Positions 11,500 through 23,886 of a stretch of 64,000 nt of DNA are shown piece by piece (position 1 is the first letter of the stretch; each line of letters starts with the position of its first letter). The stretch is from positions 477,501 to 541,500 of the forward strand of contig JAJEKV010000205.1 in the NCBI GenBank assembly GCA_021234155.1, written 5' to 3'. Origin of the DNA: Isoetes taiwanensis. Taxonomy: Eukaryota > Streptophyta > Lycopodiopsida > Isoetales > Isoetaceae. The position numbers and the translations under genes are program-made. The notes beneath the pieces are model-generated. The model saw nothing but the letters and a program-made list of their open reading frames with translations. It searched no databases and had not been told where the DNA came from.

Positions 11500-12205
11500 A
11501 TACATAGTCAATTCTGATAAAACAATCTAGACCCTTCCAATCTATAAGGATCTTTGGTTTCACCTTGCTCAAATGCTACTATTATAGGTCAATAATGAGG
11601 ATCTTCCCGAATTAACTGACTTAAGTTGTTGTCCCACTGATTAATAGCAATACTAATTGCAGCACAATATGATCATCGGGACAATGCGTCTGCGATCACG
11701 TTATCCTTGCCAGGTGATACATTATAGTAAAATCATATCCTTGCAACAATTGCATCCATCTCTTTTGTCGATTGTTCAGCTACGGCTGCGTTACAAAGTA
11801 CTTAAGACTTTGATGATCTGTCTTAAGGAGAAATTTCTTACCCAAGAGGTAATGTCTCCATAATTTCAAAGCATAAACAATTGCAAGCATCTCCAAATCA
11901 TGTGTTGGATAATTCTGTTAAGCTGGACTGAGCTTTTTAGATTCACACATAGCCAACTTGCGCCATCTTGCAGTAAAGCACCCCCAATGCCAGTGCCTGA
12001 GGCATCAGTTACTGCACAAAATTCTCGTTCCATGCAAGGAATCTTTAGTTATAGGTGCATGCGTCAAAGCATCCTTCAAAACTTGAAAGCTGCGCTGGCA
12101 TACTTTAGATCATTGAAAAGCTAAATCCTTTTGAAGCAGGATAGTCAAAGAAGCTGCCTTCTTGGAAAATTGCCTAACAAACTTTTGATAAAGTCTTGAG
12201 GCATG
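11500..12205 (-). pseudogene. RNase H region of the first chromovirus, broken
   Basis: Minus-strand translation in changing frames gives KFVRQFSKKAASLT (the RT/RNase H junction), [14 protein letters not shown] and RQKRWMQLLQGYDF, all typical of Ty3/gypsy RNase H. Several stops and shifts interrupt it. Homology ends near 12205; the sequence from there to the Mutator-like element at 12274 is not recognisably pol. Confidence 0.7.
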
Positions 12206-12273
12206 CATTGGTTTATTTCATGGGGGCTAACCATGTAGAATCTGAATAACCATGTTTGAAGGTGGCTTGGTTC

Positions 12274-12343
12274 GGGTGAAAATAAATTTACCCAAGTTAT
12301 TATGATTCCATCGCAAAAAATTCCATCCCGCGGAATCACCAGG
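12274..12343 (+). repeat. Left terminal inverted repeat of the MULE
   Basis: It begins GGGTGAAAATAAAT and pairs with 14023-14092 with only a few mismatches. Weaker similarity with small indels continues inward to about 12420, including CCCCGTTATCCG, ATTTATACCTTCCG and GGCGGAATCAC. Confidence 0.85.
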
Positions 12344-12800
12344 CCGGAGACCCCGTTATCCGCATTCGAGCCCCGATTATCCGTGACTGGCGAGTGGTCG
12401 CCAGTCATTTATACCTTCCGGCGGAATCACAACTTTGCTATTCCGCCAGATGGAATCACCAATTTACGATTCTTCGAGATGGAATCACCGCTCATGTATT
12501 CCACCAGACGGAATCACAACCGTATTATTTATTCCGCGAGACGGAATCACAATCGTGTTATTCCGCCAGACGGAATCACAACCGTATTATTTATTCCACG
12601 AGACGGAATCACAATCGTGTTATTCCATCAGACGGAATCACAACCTTGCTATTCCGCCAGATGGACCCGATGGAATCACAACCATGTGATTCTGCCCGAT
12701 GGAATCACCCCCTTCCACTTCCGCGGGGCGGAATCACCATATTCTGATTCCGTCCGATGGAATCACCCCAGATGGGATTCCTCCCGACGGAATCACCTGG
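12330..12800. repeat. Minisatellite of GGAATCAC-centred units in the MULE
   Basis: About fourteen units built on GATGGAATCAC / GACGGAATCAC are spaced 18-50 bp apart. They alternate with CAACCGTATTATTTATTCC- and CAATCGTGTTATTCC-type spacers. The motif is also present in both TIRs, so the array seems to have grown from a TIR-derived unit. Long open frames in three plus-strand frames across it are translations of the repeat and not genes. Confidence 0.9.
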
Positions 12801-12979
12801 AGAAGCCCAATGTTTGCCATTTTCAATTTCTGCAGATGAGCGGCATATTCTCAAAGTATAACTTACATTTGCTTGCAAAAGCAAGCAGGGTGGATTGAAT
12901 TGGAAGAAAATATAAACTTGTGCTACTCCATTTTTTGTGTGCGTGTCCATTTTTATTCTATGCACTGCCCAGAATTTTT

Positions 12980-13042
12980 ATGGATGGGGATTTGAACCCC
13001 TTGCCAATATTGGCAATGCCATGGCCGAACAAAATGATCCAG
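12980..13042 (-). other. Degenerate tRNA-like sequence
   Basis: On the minus strand a T-arm-like block (GGGGTTCAAATCCCC) follows a hairpin with a TTGCC/GGCAA stem, preceded by a D-arm-like GGCCATGGCA. The outer ends TGGAT and ATCCA can pair. The total is only about 61 nt, the anticodon loop is 6 nt, and no CCA context is visible. It is a tRNA relic or a tRNA-derived promoter fragment rather than a functional tRNA. Confidence 0.3.
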
Positions 13043-13059
13043 AGATTGGCGGGTATTTT

Positions 13060-13800
13060 ATGATCAAGCAATAGCAAAGTCAACATACCTTACCGGAATA
13101 GTAGATGGGTATTGTGCTTGAACAGCCATTGCTTCTCGCCTACTGAGTCCAGTTCTCCAAATTCGGACTTAAAAAAAGCCGATTGTCAAAATCAGGTCTA
13201 ATGACCTTTTAGGAAGCCAAGAACTGCAGAAAACAAACAGTAAGCCCAAGAAAGAATTGCATGTAGAAATGAAAGCCCAGATCAAATTAGAATAATTGGG
13301 TTTTTGCCAAATCTGCCTCGGCCTTAGTGGCCCGATCCAAATCCGGCTTTCAAGACTGAAACACAAACGTCGCAAGCATTCTTATCGCCGAAGCAATCCA
13401 AGAGCTGGAATTATAATTTCTGCTCTCAAACCGAAGAGCCCTTCTAAAACGGAAGGCACAGAGCAAGTATAGGGCCTCGCAAAAAAATTCCAGACCAAAA
13501 AAATGAAGAGTCGTCCACTATAAACGCCTTATAACGATCTATTCTCGCCGATCAAGGAGGCCCTCTTCTGATCTTGCATCCCCTGCTGGGCCTTTTCCTT
13601 CCACAGCCGGACCTGCAAGCATGGGCAACCTATTTCCTTCCACAGCCAGATCTGCAAGCATTTAACCAAGATTGAAAACCTGTAGATGCTGCCTGATCTG
13701 TAGAAGCAAAAATAAAACAAGAACAAGAAAAGAAGGAAACCCCAGCCGGAGCAAGCCGCCATAGCCGAAAAACCTCCCACAAGAACAGTACGTCAAAAAT
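13060..13800. other. Unique interior of the MULE
   Basis: No recognisable domain. Two minus-strand frames (13169-13375, 13529-13780) are open but featureless. Captured host DNA is possible, as in Pack-MULEs, but I cannot show it. Confidence 0.3.
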
Positions 13801-14022
13801 TTGAATTTTTAGTGAGATATTCCAGATGGTGATTCTGTGGCATGGAATAAAAGTGCGGTGATTCCGTCCCGCGGTATTTTGCGGAGGTGATTCCGTCGGA
13901 AGGTATAAAATGGACAGTCATGATGCACCCTTTAGATGGATGGCTGGGATCAATCAGAAGGTACACCTGACACTGTCAGGTACGGATAACGGGGCCTCCG
14001 GAACGGATCCCGTTCCCGAAGG

Positions 14023-14092
14023 GTCTGTGATTCTGCGGGATGGAATTTTTTGCGAAGGAATCACAATAACCTGGGTACATTTATTTTCACCC
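14023..14092 (-). repeat. Right terminal inverted repeat of the MULE
   Basis: Inverted copy of 12274-12343. Read inward on the minus strand it begins GGGTGAAAATAAATGTACCC. Confidence 0.85.
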
Positions 14093-14101
14093 GCTTGGTT
14101 C

Positions 14102-14427
14102 CTTCATAAACAGTGTGGCCGATGACTAAAGTTGGGTTGAAGCTCCTTTTTCGATAGAATCTCGACCATATAATAGAGTGATCAAATCTCAGCCTTTCGT
14201 TTTAGGGCTGGATATAACATGCTATAACATTATAATATAGGATGAGTTTACATAATGCTGCAATATAACATCTACATCATTTGTAAGACTATCTTCAATG
14301 TTGATGTTCAAGGTCAAGTCAATAATGATATCAATTTTTATATTTAAACGGTTATATCCTTATGTCTTATGTGAGTCTGCAAGTGTATTGCTATTTTTAG
14401 ATATCTTTCTTGAGCAGCCCCCTCCCC
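14102..14427. other. No gene seen
   Basis: Short anonymous segment between the MULE and the A-tract that opens the family-B array. Confidence 0.4.
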
Positions 14428-14446
14428 AAAAAAAAAAAAAAAAAAA

Positions 14447-17400
14447 CCGGCCTAACCTAGTATCCTAGGTTAGCATCAGCTTCAGTCAATCCATCAGCTG
14501 TATTATCAATCCAAAAATTTGAACGCATTCAAACTTGGTACTTGTGTTCCTTTAGTCTGTTATCCTATATAATATTTGAGACAAGGGTAATTTTATAAAC
14601 ATGTAACCATGAGAAATGTCAAACTTCAAACTATAGCCTGTACATACTGTTTTAAAGTCGGGTTACCAAACAACATCAAATATCCCTTGTATCAATAACC
14701 ATTAAGAGCTACTGTAGCATCAAGCCAATGGTCAATTTTTCCACTTGTAATAAAAGAACCAATCTTAATACAAATGTTGTAGTATGTTTCCTTTTATACC
14801 ACTATAACAGCATATTTTAATCAGCTTAGATGATTTAGAATATCATGAAAAAATCTTGATATACGGATAAGCCAATCTAGAGTACAAAAAGCATGGTTGC
14901 TATAAGCCCCTGCTCATTCAGACTACTAATCAAGTTCTTTTCACATAAGCTAAAGTATAGCAAGTACATGGGCGTAATGGCCACAAGTGATGAAAACATT
15001 TACCATACAAAAGAAGAACAACTTCCTATCAGACAAAGGGAGGAATAGCTTCCTGTCGTGTTGAGCCAAATTGCTGCAGTTTCTTGAGTGCTCCATATCC
15101 ACTTCTAGCGAAATACCAACATAAACAGAACAAAGGAATCACAAAGAGAAGAGGGGACCCATAACTGCAGCCAAACAATACTATGTTAGCATGAAAATGG
15201 TAACATAGCAAGGGCCAAAAGGTACATTGGGTCCCCTCGGCTTATGGCCGATCACCCTTTGTAACCCTTTGTCCTTGGTTAGTAAGAGCAAGAAATGAAA
15301 ATGCAACACAAGAATTGATTTGAATACATTTAAGATCTTGCAAAAGATCGTGTGTTTTAAATCAGAAATGTTAAAGGTGCTTATCACTCGTAAGCTATGC
15401 GTCATGATCTGGCTGAGCACCACTTAGCATTCAGTAAAAGATAAACTAATCGTAAAGCAAAATGCTATCACCATTTTTGTAAAGTGTCTAGATCAACCAG
15501 ATATTGTGCAGATCTAAACATTATAAATATAGTACCTGATATTCATAGTTGTTCATTTCGAACAGATTGTTCTGAAGGCATTATCCCTTGACTATTCCAT
15601 ATCCAGTTCCGGTCTTCTTGTTATGCTGGACGTTTGCTCACTCCAACAAATTTCTTTGCAGAACATTTAGTCCTTGGGATTTTCCTATTTGGAAATCGGC
15701 ACATTATGACACATGAAGCAGCTCAGCCTTTTGCACAAATGAAGCCTCTCATATCAAATGAAGCAGCGGAGCCTTATGCAATCGGCATTATTCTTAACCA
15801 TGGAAGATTAGAGTACCCCAAATGGAAGCCAGATGCATTTCTAGCAGAGGCCATGGCGGGAATGGTGGCAAACCAGATAGAATGCGAGCAAGAGGAACAC
15901 TCTAGATATTCGAATCAATGAGATAAAATGAAGAATATTATAAAACCTGTTTCCAGCAGCCTGAATACCATGTGTAATAGTCGAAGCATCTTGTAAAGCC
16001 ACGGTTCTGATCCATGAACCTTTCAGCTTGTGAGACATAGATACTGCTTGCTGTGTACATTCTTACTAAAGCATCTCCATCAGATACAAGGAAATGGAGT
16101 ATAAGAAAACCTTGGCATATGGTTAAGCATGAATCGGATTCATGGAGAATAGAATAGCGCCAAAAAGGAGGCGGCTGTGCTAGGTCAGATAAATATTTTA
16201 GGGCAACGAAACAATTTAGGGCAACAATCGTAAGTGATAGTAAGCTGCTGCTGATATCCTACACCATAATCAGCCATCGGGTATTTTACCCTTGATCATC
16301 ATTCAGAAGATTAATAAAATACCTTGTATTTGGAAAACCAACCTTTCCAAAGTAATAAACCCATCTTCAAATGATTTCTCCATCTTTTTGCATCCTGCAT
16401 TGCATATAAAATGTAACTATGTTGAGCATCCTTGTTATGGCTTCCATATGCCATGAAAGTTAGTACAACGGAAAAGCCAAAATATGGCAACCATGCATGC
16501 ATGCATATTCAAGATACATGGAGCTAAAAGGATGGCAACGAAGCCCTCTTCAAGTAATTCATGCATGTGAATCCTATTTATGTAGGATCCCTTTATGCCA
16601 TATCTAACATTGAGAGAAGAGTGGTTAGAGTGCATGCAAGCAATAAAAGGCAAAAGCCACCACTTGGCAACCATGTATTTCACAAGGATATGTAAATTAA
16701 ATAGGGATAGAAAGTGTAAAGTATGCATGAATATTCAATGGAGAAAGTATGAGAGATATTTTCAAACATGAAATCCATGATGTTTCTAAGGTAAAAGGGC
16801 ATGCCCCACTAGTAAAATAGATGCCCCATTGACTATTTTATGACATGTTCATAATTAAAAAAATCCTACCTCCAACCGTAGGATAGTTTAGACCTCTGAA
16901 TGGCAATGCTGCAATACTAGGGAGGACAGACCCCACCATTACAGCAGAGGTCTGATCCTACCCTATTTTTTACGAAAGCCCTAAAGTTGATCTTAACACC
17001 AAAGTAGTATATGTAACATTTAGAAGCGTGCTTCATTATCACATTTACATGGCCGAGTGGCAAAGCCTAATGGCAAGATAATGCAAAGGCATCTAGTAAA
17101 TATCCATTTTATCAAGTAAAAAGCCATAAGCTATATGACTGTATTTTGAAGATGAAATATGAACATACCTTGATATTTGCCTCTATGGGCTATAATATAA
17201 CTGTTGCCATAATTTAGCCCCATGGCATTATCTCACAACAGATTCAACACGTAGTCATTTGATTTTCCAGCTAAATTTGCCCAATCAAATTGTATGCTTG
17301 TTCCCGATTGGGAAGAAAGAAAACTCCTGTAACAGTCATAATGCTGGTATAGGATAAATCAGTACATAGATAGAATGCATGATTGATAGGATTTAGACTG

Positions 17401-17455
17401 AAGGACACAAGCAACTCCAGTTAAACCAGAGAATTGAAGTGTCTAAAAAAAACCT
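14447..17455 (-). repeat. Family B tandem unit 1
   Basis: This unit is about 3007 bp and nearly identical to units 2 and 3. It contains the end hairpin (CTAACCTAG, 4-nt loop, CTAGGTTAG), an 18-nt block identical to family A (about 15206-15223), and the structured segment at 16864-16975. Open frames of 60-97 codons occur on both strands, among them a plus-strand frame at 15634-15921. Because the copies are nearly identical, their conservation does not show selection for coding. Confidence 0.9.
16864..16975 (-). other. Conserved structured segment, family B unit 1
   Basis: A hairpin (TCCTAC, 8-nt loop, GTAGGA) is followed by a stem of AGACCTCT (16890-16897) with AGAGGTCT (16946-16953). That encloses GCTG/CAGC and an inner GGG/CCC hairpin. 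Family A has the same arrangement with a different sequence at 29588-29702, which suggests a shared RNA structure. On the minus strand the first hairpin is followed directly by a T-run. Matching segments lie at about 19865-19977 and 22846-22958. Confidence 0.6.
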
Positions 17456-20400
17456 GGCCTAACCTAGTATCCTAGGTTAGCATCAGCTTCAGTCAATCCA
17501 TCAGCTGTATTATCAATCCAAAAATTTGAACGCATTCAAACTTGGTACTTGTGTTCCTTTAGTCTGTTATCCTATATAATATTTGAGACAAGGATAATTT
17601 TATAAACATGTAACCATGAGAAATGTCAAACTTCAAACTATAGCCTGTACATACTGTTTTAAAGTCGGGTTACCAAACAACATCAAATATCCCTTGTATC
17701 AATAACCATTAAGAGCTACTGTAGCATCAAGCCAATGGTCAATTTTTCCACTTGTAATAAAAGAACCAATCTTAATACAAATGTTGTAGTATGTTTCCTG
17801 TTATACCACTATAACAGCATATTTTAATCAGCTTAGATGATTTAGAATATCATGAAAAAATCTTGATATACGGATAAGCCAATCTAGAGTACAAAAAGCA
17901 TGGTTACTATAAGCCCCTGCTCGTTCAGACTACTAATCAAGTTCTTTTCACATAAGCTAAAGTATAGCAAGTACATGGGCGTAATGGCCACAAGTGATGA
18001 AAACATTTACCATACAAAAGAAGAACAACTTCCTATCAGACAAAGGGAGGAATAGCTTCCTGTCGTGTTGAGCCAAATTGCTGCAGTTTCTTGAGTGCTC
18101 CATATCCACTTCTAGCGAAATACCAACATAAACAGAACAAAGGAATCACAAAGAGAAGAGGGGACCCGTACCTGCAGCCAAACAATACTATGTTAGCATG
18201 AAAATGGTAACATAGCAAGGGCCAAAAGGTACATTGGGCCCCCTCGGCTTATGGCCGATCACCCTTTGTAACCCTTTGTCCTTGGTTAGTAAGAGCAAGA
18301 AATGAAAATGCAACACAAGAATTGATTTGAATACATTTAAGATCTTGCAAAAGATCGTGTGTTTTAAATCAGAAATGTTAAAGGTGCTTATCACTCGTAA
18401 GCTATGCGTCATGATCTGGCTGAGCACCACTTAGCATTCAGTAAAAGATAAACTAATCGTAAAGCAAAATGCTATCACCATTTTTGTAAAGTGTCTAGAT
18501 CAACCAGATATTGTGCAGATCTAAACATTATAAATATAGTACCTGATATTCATAGTTGTTCATTTCGAACAGATTGTTCTGAAGGCATTATCCCTTGACT
18601 ATTCCATATCCAGTTCGGTCTTCTTGTTATGCTGGACGTTTGCTCACTCCAACAAATTTCTTTGCAGAACATTTAGTCCTTGGGATTTTCCTATTTGGAA
18701 ATCGGCACATTATGACACATGAAGCAGCTCAGCCTTTTGCACAAATGAAGCCTCTCATATCAAATGAAGCAGCGGAGCCTTATGCAATCGGCATTATTCT
18801 TAACCATGGAAGATTAGAGTACCCCAAATGGAAGCCAGATGCATTTCTAGCAGAGGCCATGGCGGGAATGGTGGCAAACCAGATAGAATGCGAGCAAGAG
18901 GAACACTCTAGATATTCGAATCAATGAGATAAAATGAAGAATATTATAAAACCTGTTTCCAGCAGCCTGAATACCATGTGTAATAGTCGAAGCATCTTGT
19001 AAAGCCACGGTTCTGATCCATGAACCTTTCAGCTTGTGAGACATAGATACTGCTTGCTGTGTACATTCTTACTAAAGCATCTCCATCAGATACAAGGAAA
19101 TGGAGTATAAGAAAAACCTTGGCATATGGTTAAGCATGAATCGGATTCATGGAGAATAGAATAGCGCCAAAAGGAGGCGGCTGTGCTAGGTCAGATAAAT
19201 ATTTTAGGGCAACGAAACAATTTAGGGCAACAATCGTAAGTGATAGTAAGCTGCTGCTGATATCCTACACCATAATCAGCCATCGGGTATTTTACCCTTG
19301 ATCATCATTCAGAAGATTAATAAAATACCTTGTATTTGGAAAACCAACCTTTCCAAAGTAATAAACCCATCTTCAAATGATTTCTCCATCTTTTTGCATC
19401 CTGCATTGCATATAAAATGTAACTATGTTGAGCATCCTTGTTATGGCTTCCATATGCCATGAAAGTTAGTACAACGGAAAAGCCAAAATATGGCAACCAT
19501 GCATGCATGCATATTCAAGATACATGGAGCTAAAAGGATGGCAACGAAGCCCTCTTCAAGTAATTCATGCATGTGAATCCTATTTATGTAGGATCCCTTT
19601 ATGCCATATCTAACGTGAGAAGAGTGGTTAGAGTGCATGCAAGCAATAAAAGGCAAAAGCCACCACTTGGCAACCATGTATTTCACAAGGATATGTAAAT
19701 TAAATAGGGATAGAAAGTGTAAAGTATGCATGAATATTCAATGGAGAAAGTATGAGAGATATTTTCAAACATGAAATCCATGATGTTTCTAAGGTAAAAG
19801 GGCATGCCCCACTAGTAAAATAGATGCCCCATTGACTATTTTATGACATGTTCATAATTAAAAAAATCCTACCTCCAACCGTAGGATAGTTTAGACCTCT
19901 GAATGGCAATGCTGCAATACTAGGGAGGACAGACCCCACCATTACAGCAGAGGTCTGATCCTACCCTATTTTTTACGAAAGCCCTAAAGTTGATCTTAAC
20001 ACCAAAGTAGTATATGTAACATTTAGAAGCGTGCTTCATTATCACATTTACATGGCCGAGTGGCAAAGCCTAATGGCAAGATAATGCAAAGGCATCTAGT
20101 AAATATCCATTTTATCAAGTAAAAAGCCATAAGCTATATGACTGTATTTTGAAGATGAAATATGAACATACCTTGATATTTGCCTCTATGGGCTATAATA
20201 TAACTGTTGCCATAATTTAGCCCCATGGCATTATCTCACAACAGATTCAACACGTAGTCATTTGATTTTCCAGCTAAATTTGCCCAATCAAATTGTATGC
20301 TTGTTCCCGATTGGGAAGAAAGAAAACTCCTGTAACAGTCATAATGCTGGTATAGGATAAATCAGTACATAGATAGAATGCATGATTGATAGGATTTAGA

Positions 20401-20458
20401 CTGAAGGACACAAGCAACTCCAGTTAAACCAGAGAATTGAAGTGTCTAAAAAAAACCT
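17456..20458 (-). repeat. Family B tandem unit 2
   Basis: Direct repeat of unit 1 with a period of 3003 bp and very few differences, joined head to tail through an A8 tract. Confidence 0.93.
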
Positions 20459-23435
20459 GGCCTAACCTAGTATCCTAGGTTAGCATCAGCTTCAGTCAAT
20501 CCATCAGCTGTATTATCAATCCAAAAATTTGAACGCATTCAAACTTGGTACTTGTGTTCCTTTAGTCTGTTATCCTATATAATATTTGAGACAAGGATAA
20601 TTTTATAAACATGTAACCATGAGAAATGTCAAACTTCAAACTATAGCCTGTACATACTGTTTTAAAGTCGGGTTACCAAACAACATCAAATATCCCTTGT
20701 ATCAATAACCATTAAGAGCTACTGTAGCATCAAGCCAATGGTCAATTTTTCCACTTGTAATAAAAGAACCAATCTTAATACAAATGTTGTAGTATGTTTC
20801 CTGTTATACCACTATAACAGCATATTTTAATCAGCTTAGATGATTTAGAATATCATGAAAAATCTTGATATAATGGATAAGCCAATCTAGAGTACAAAAA
20901 GCATGGTTACTATAAGCCCCTGCTCGTTCAGACTACTAATCAAGTTCTTTTCACATAAGCTAAAGTATAGCAAGTACATGGGCGTAATGGCCACAAGTGA
21001 TGAAAACATTTACCATACAAAAGAAGAACAACTTCCTATCAGACAAAGGGAGGAATAGCTTCCTGTCGTGTTGAGCCAAATTGCTGCAGTTTCTTGAGTG
21101 CTCCATATCCACTTCTAGCGAAATACCAACATAAACAGAACAAAGGAATCACAAAGAGAAGAGGGGACCCGTACCTGCAGCCAAACAATACTATGTTAGC
21201 ATGAAAATGGTAACATAGCAAGGGCCAAAAGGTACATTGGGCCCCCTCGGCTTATGGCCGATCACCCTTTGTAACCCTTTGTCCTTGGTTAGTAAGAGCA
21301 AGAAATGAAAATGCAACACAAGAATTGATTTGAATACATTTAAGATCTTGCAAAAGATCATGTGTTTTAAATCAGAAATGTTAAAGGTGCTTATCACTCG
21401 TAAGCTATGCGTCATGATCTGGCTGAGCACCACTTAGCATTCAGTAAAAGATAAACTAATCGTAAAGCAAAATGCTATCACCATTTTTGTAAAGTGTCTA
21501 GATCAACCAGATATTGTGCAGATCTAAACATTATAAATAGTACCTGATATTCATAGTGGTTCATTTCGAACAGATTGTTCTGAAGGCATTATCCCTTGAC
21601 TATTCCATATCCAGTTCCGGTCTTCTTGTTATGCTGGACGTTTGCTCACTCCAACAAATTTCTTTGCAGAACATTTAGTCCTTGGGATTTTCCTATTTGG
21701 AAATCGGCACATTATGACACATGAAGCAGCTCAGCCTTTTGCACAAATGAAGCCTCTCATATCAAATGAAGCAGCGGAGCCTTATGCAATCAGCATTATT
21801 CTTAACCATGGAAGATTAGAGTACCCCAAATGGAAGCCAGATGCATTTCTAGCAGAGGCCATGGCGGGAATGGTGGCAAACCAGATAAAATGCGAGCAAG
21901 AGGAACACTCTAGATATTCGAATCAATGAGATAAAATGAAGAATATTATAAAACCTGTTTCCAACAGCCTGAATACCATGTGTAATAGTCGAAGCATCTT
22001 GTAAAGCCACGGTTCTGATCCATGAACCTTTCAGCTTGTGAGACATAGATACTGCTTGTTGTGTACATTCTTACTAAAGCTTCTCCATCAGATACAAGGA
22101 AATGGAGTATAAGAAAAACCTTGGCATATGGTTAAGCATGAATCGGATTCATGGAGAATAGAATAGCGCCAAAAGGAGGCGGCTGTGCTAGGTCAGATAA
22201 ATATTTTAGGGCAACGAAACAATTTAGGGCAACAATCGTAAGTGATAGTAAGCTGCTGCTGATATCCTACACCATAATCAGCCATCGGGTATTTTACCCT
22301 TGATCATCATTCAGAAGATTAATAAAATACCTTGTATTTGGAAAACCAACCTTTCCAAAGTAATAAACCCATCTTCAAATGATTTCTCCATCTTTTTGCA
22401 TCCTGCATTGCATATAAAATGTAACTATGTTGAGCATCCTTGTTATGGCTTCCATATGCCATGAAAGTTAGTACAACGGAAAAGCCAAAATATGGCAACC
22501 ATGCATGCATGCATATTCAAGATACATGGAGCTAAAAGGATGGCAACGAAGCCATCTTCAAGTAATTCATGCATGTGAATCCTATTTATGTAGGATCCCT
22601 TTATGCCATATCTAACGTGAGAAGAGTGGTTAGAGTGCATGCAAGCAATAAAAGGCAAAAGCCAGGATATGTAAATTAAATAGGGATAGAAAGTGTAAAG
22701 TATGCATGAATATTCAATGGAGAAAGTATGAGAGATATTTTCAAACATGAAATCCATGATGTTTCTAAGGTAAAAGGGCATGCCCCACTAGTAAAATAGA
22801 TGCCCCATTGACTATTTTATGACATGTTCATAATTAAAAAAATCCTACCTCTAACCGTAGGATAGTTTAGACCTCCGAATGGCAATGCTGCAATACTAGG
22901 GAGGACAGACCCCACCATTACAGCAGAGGTCTGATCCTACCCTATTTTTTACGAAAGCCCTAAAGTTGATCTTAACACCAAAGTAGTATATGTAACATTT
23001 AGAAGCGTGCTTCATTATCACATTTACATGGCCGAGTGGCAAAGCCTAATGGCAAGATAATGCAAAGGCATCTAGTAAATATCCATTTTATCAAGTAAAA
23101 AGCCATAAGCTATATGACTGTATTTTGAAGATGAAATATGAACATACCTTGATATTTGCCGCTATGGGCTATAATATAACTGTTGCCATAATTTAGCCCC
23201 ATGGCATTATCTCACAACAGGTTCAACACGTAGTCATTTGATTTTCCAGCTAAATTTGCCCAATCAAATTGTATGCTTGTTCCCGATTGGGAAGAAAGAA
23301 AACTCCTGTAAAATGATCATAATCTTTGGTATAGGATAAATCGATACATAGATAGAATGCATGATTGATAGGATTTAGACTGAAGGACACAAGCAACTCC
23401 AGTTAAACCAGAGAATTGAAGTGTCTAAAAAACAC
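20459..23435 (-). repeat. Family B tandem unit 3
   Basis: Direct repeat of units 1 and 2. It is 2977 bp because of a deletion of about 27 bp near 22665 (the CCACTTGGCAACC segment is missing) and smaller changes. Confidence 0.93.
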
Positions 23436-23886
23436 GGCCTAACCTAGTATCCTAGGTTAGCATCAGCTTCGATCAATCCATCACCTGTATTATCAATCCA
23501 AAAATTTGAACGCATTCAAACTTGGTACTTGTGTTCCTTTAGTCTGTTATCCTATATAATATTTGAGACAAGGGTAATTTTATAAACATGTAACCATGAG
23601 AAATGTCAAACTTCAAACTATAGCCTGTACATACTGTTTTAAAGTCGGGTTACCAAACAACATCAAATATCCCTTGTATCAATAACCATTAAGAGCTACT
23701 GTAGCATCAAGCCAATGGTCAATTTTTCCACTTGTAATAAAAGAACCAATCTTAATACAAATGTTGTAGTATGTTTCTGTTATACCACTATAACAGAATA
23801 TTTTAATCAGCTTAGATGATTTAGAATATCATGAAAAAATCTTGATATACGGATAAGCCAATCTAGAGTACAAAAAGCATGGTTAA
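23436..23886 (-). repeat. Family B unit 4, first part
   Basis: The start of a fourth repeat module, cut off at 23886 by the hAT-type element. The sequence resumes at 49119. Confidence 0.92.

Larger units (their letters stand above)
7575..12205 (-). mobile_element. Decayed Ty3/gypsy chromovirus, 3' part
   Basis: Read on the minus strand, the order is the end of reverse transcriptase / RNase H (about 12205-11500), integrase (11378-10480), chromodomain (10496-10275), a polypurine tract (10203-10192) and a long 3' LTR beginning TGTAACGACCC at 10191. This order, and the chromodomain fused behind integrase, identify a chromovirus. The upstream LTR, gag, protease and most of RT are missing. At about 12205 the homology ends in unrelated sequence, into which a Mutator-like element later inserted. 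The pol frame is broken by several stops and shifts. The left limit of the LTR is an estimate because no second LTR copy is present for comparison. Confidence 0.75.
12274..14092. mobile_element. Mutator-like element (MULE) with 9-bp TSD
   Basis: The element is framed by a perfect 9-bp direct repeat GCTTGGTTC (12265-12273 and 14093-14101) and long terminal inverted repeats starting GGGTGAAAATAAAT at both ends. Long TIRs with a 9-bp duplication define MULEs. There is no transposase ORF, so it is non-autonomous. The interior holds a minisatellite (12330-12800), a tRNA-like stretch (about 12980-13042) and unique DNA (13060-13800) that might be captured host sequence. It inserted just beyond the broken end of the first chromovirus. 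Confidence 0.87.

Noticed and set aside
12302-12898. Plus-strand open frame of 198 codons with RRNHN / PPDGIT repeats
   Set aside because: It is the translation of the GGAATCAC minisatellite; three frames are open at the same time, which is a composition effect.
15634-15921. Plus-strand 95-codon ORF (MLTPTNFFAEHLVLG start) present in all family-B units
   Set aside because: The copies are nearly identical because the units are young tandem duplicates, so persistence is no evidence of selection. It is antisense to the inferred element and shows no domain or match in family A. I keep it only as an unresolved frame.
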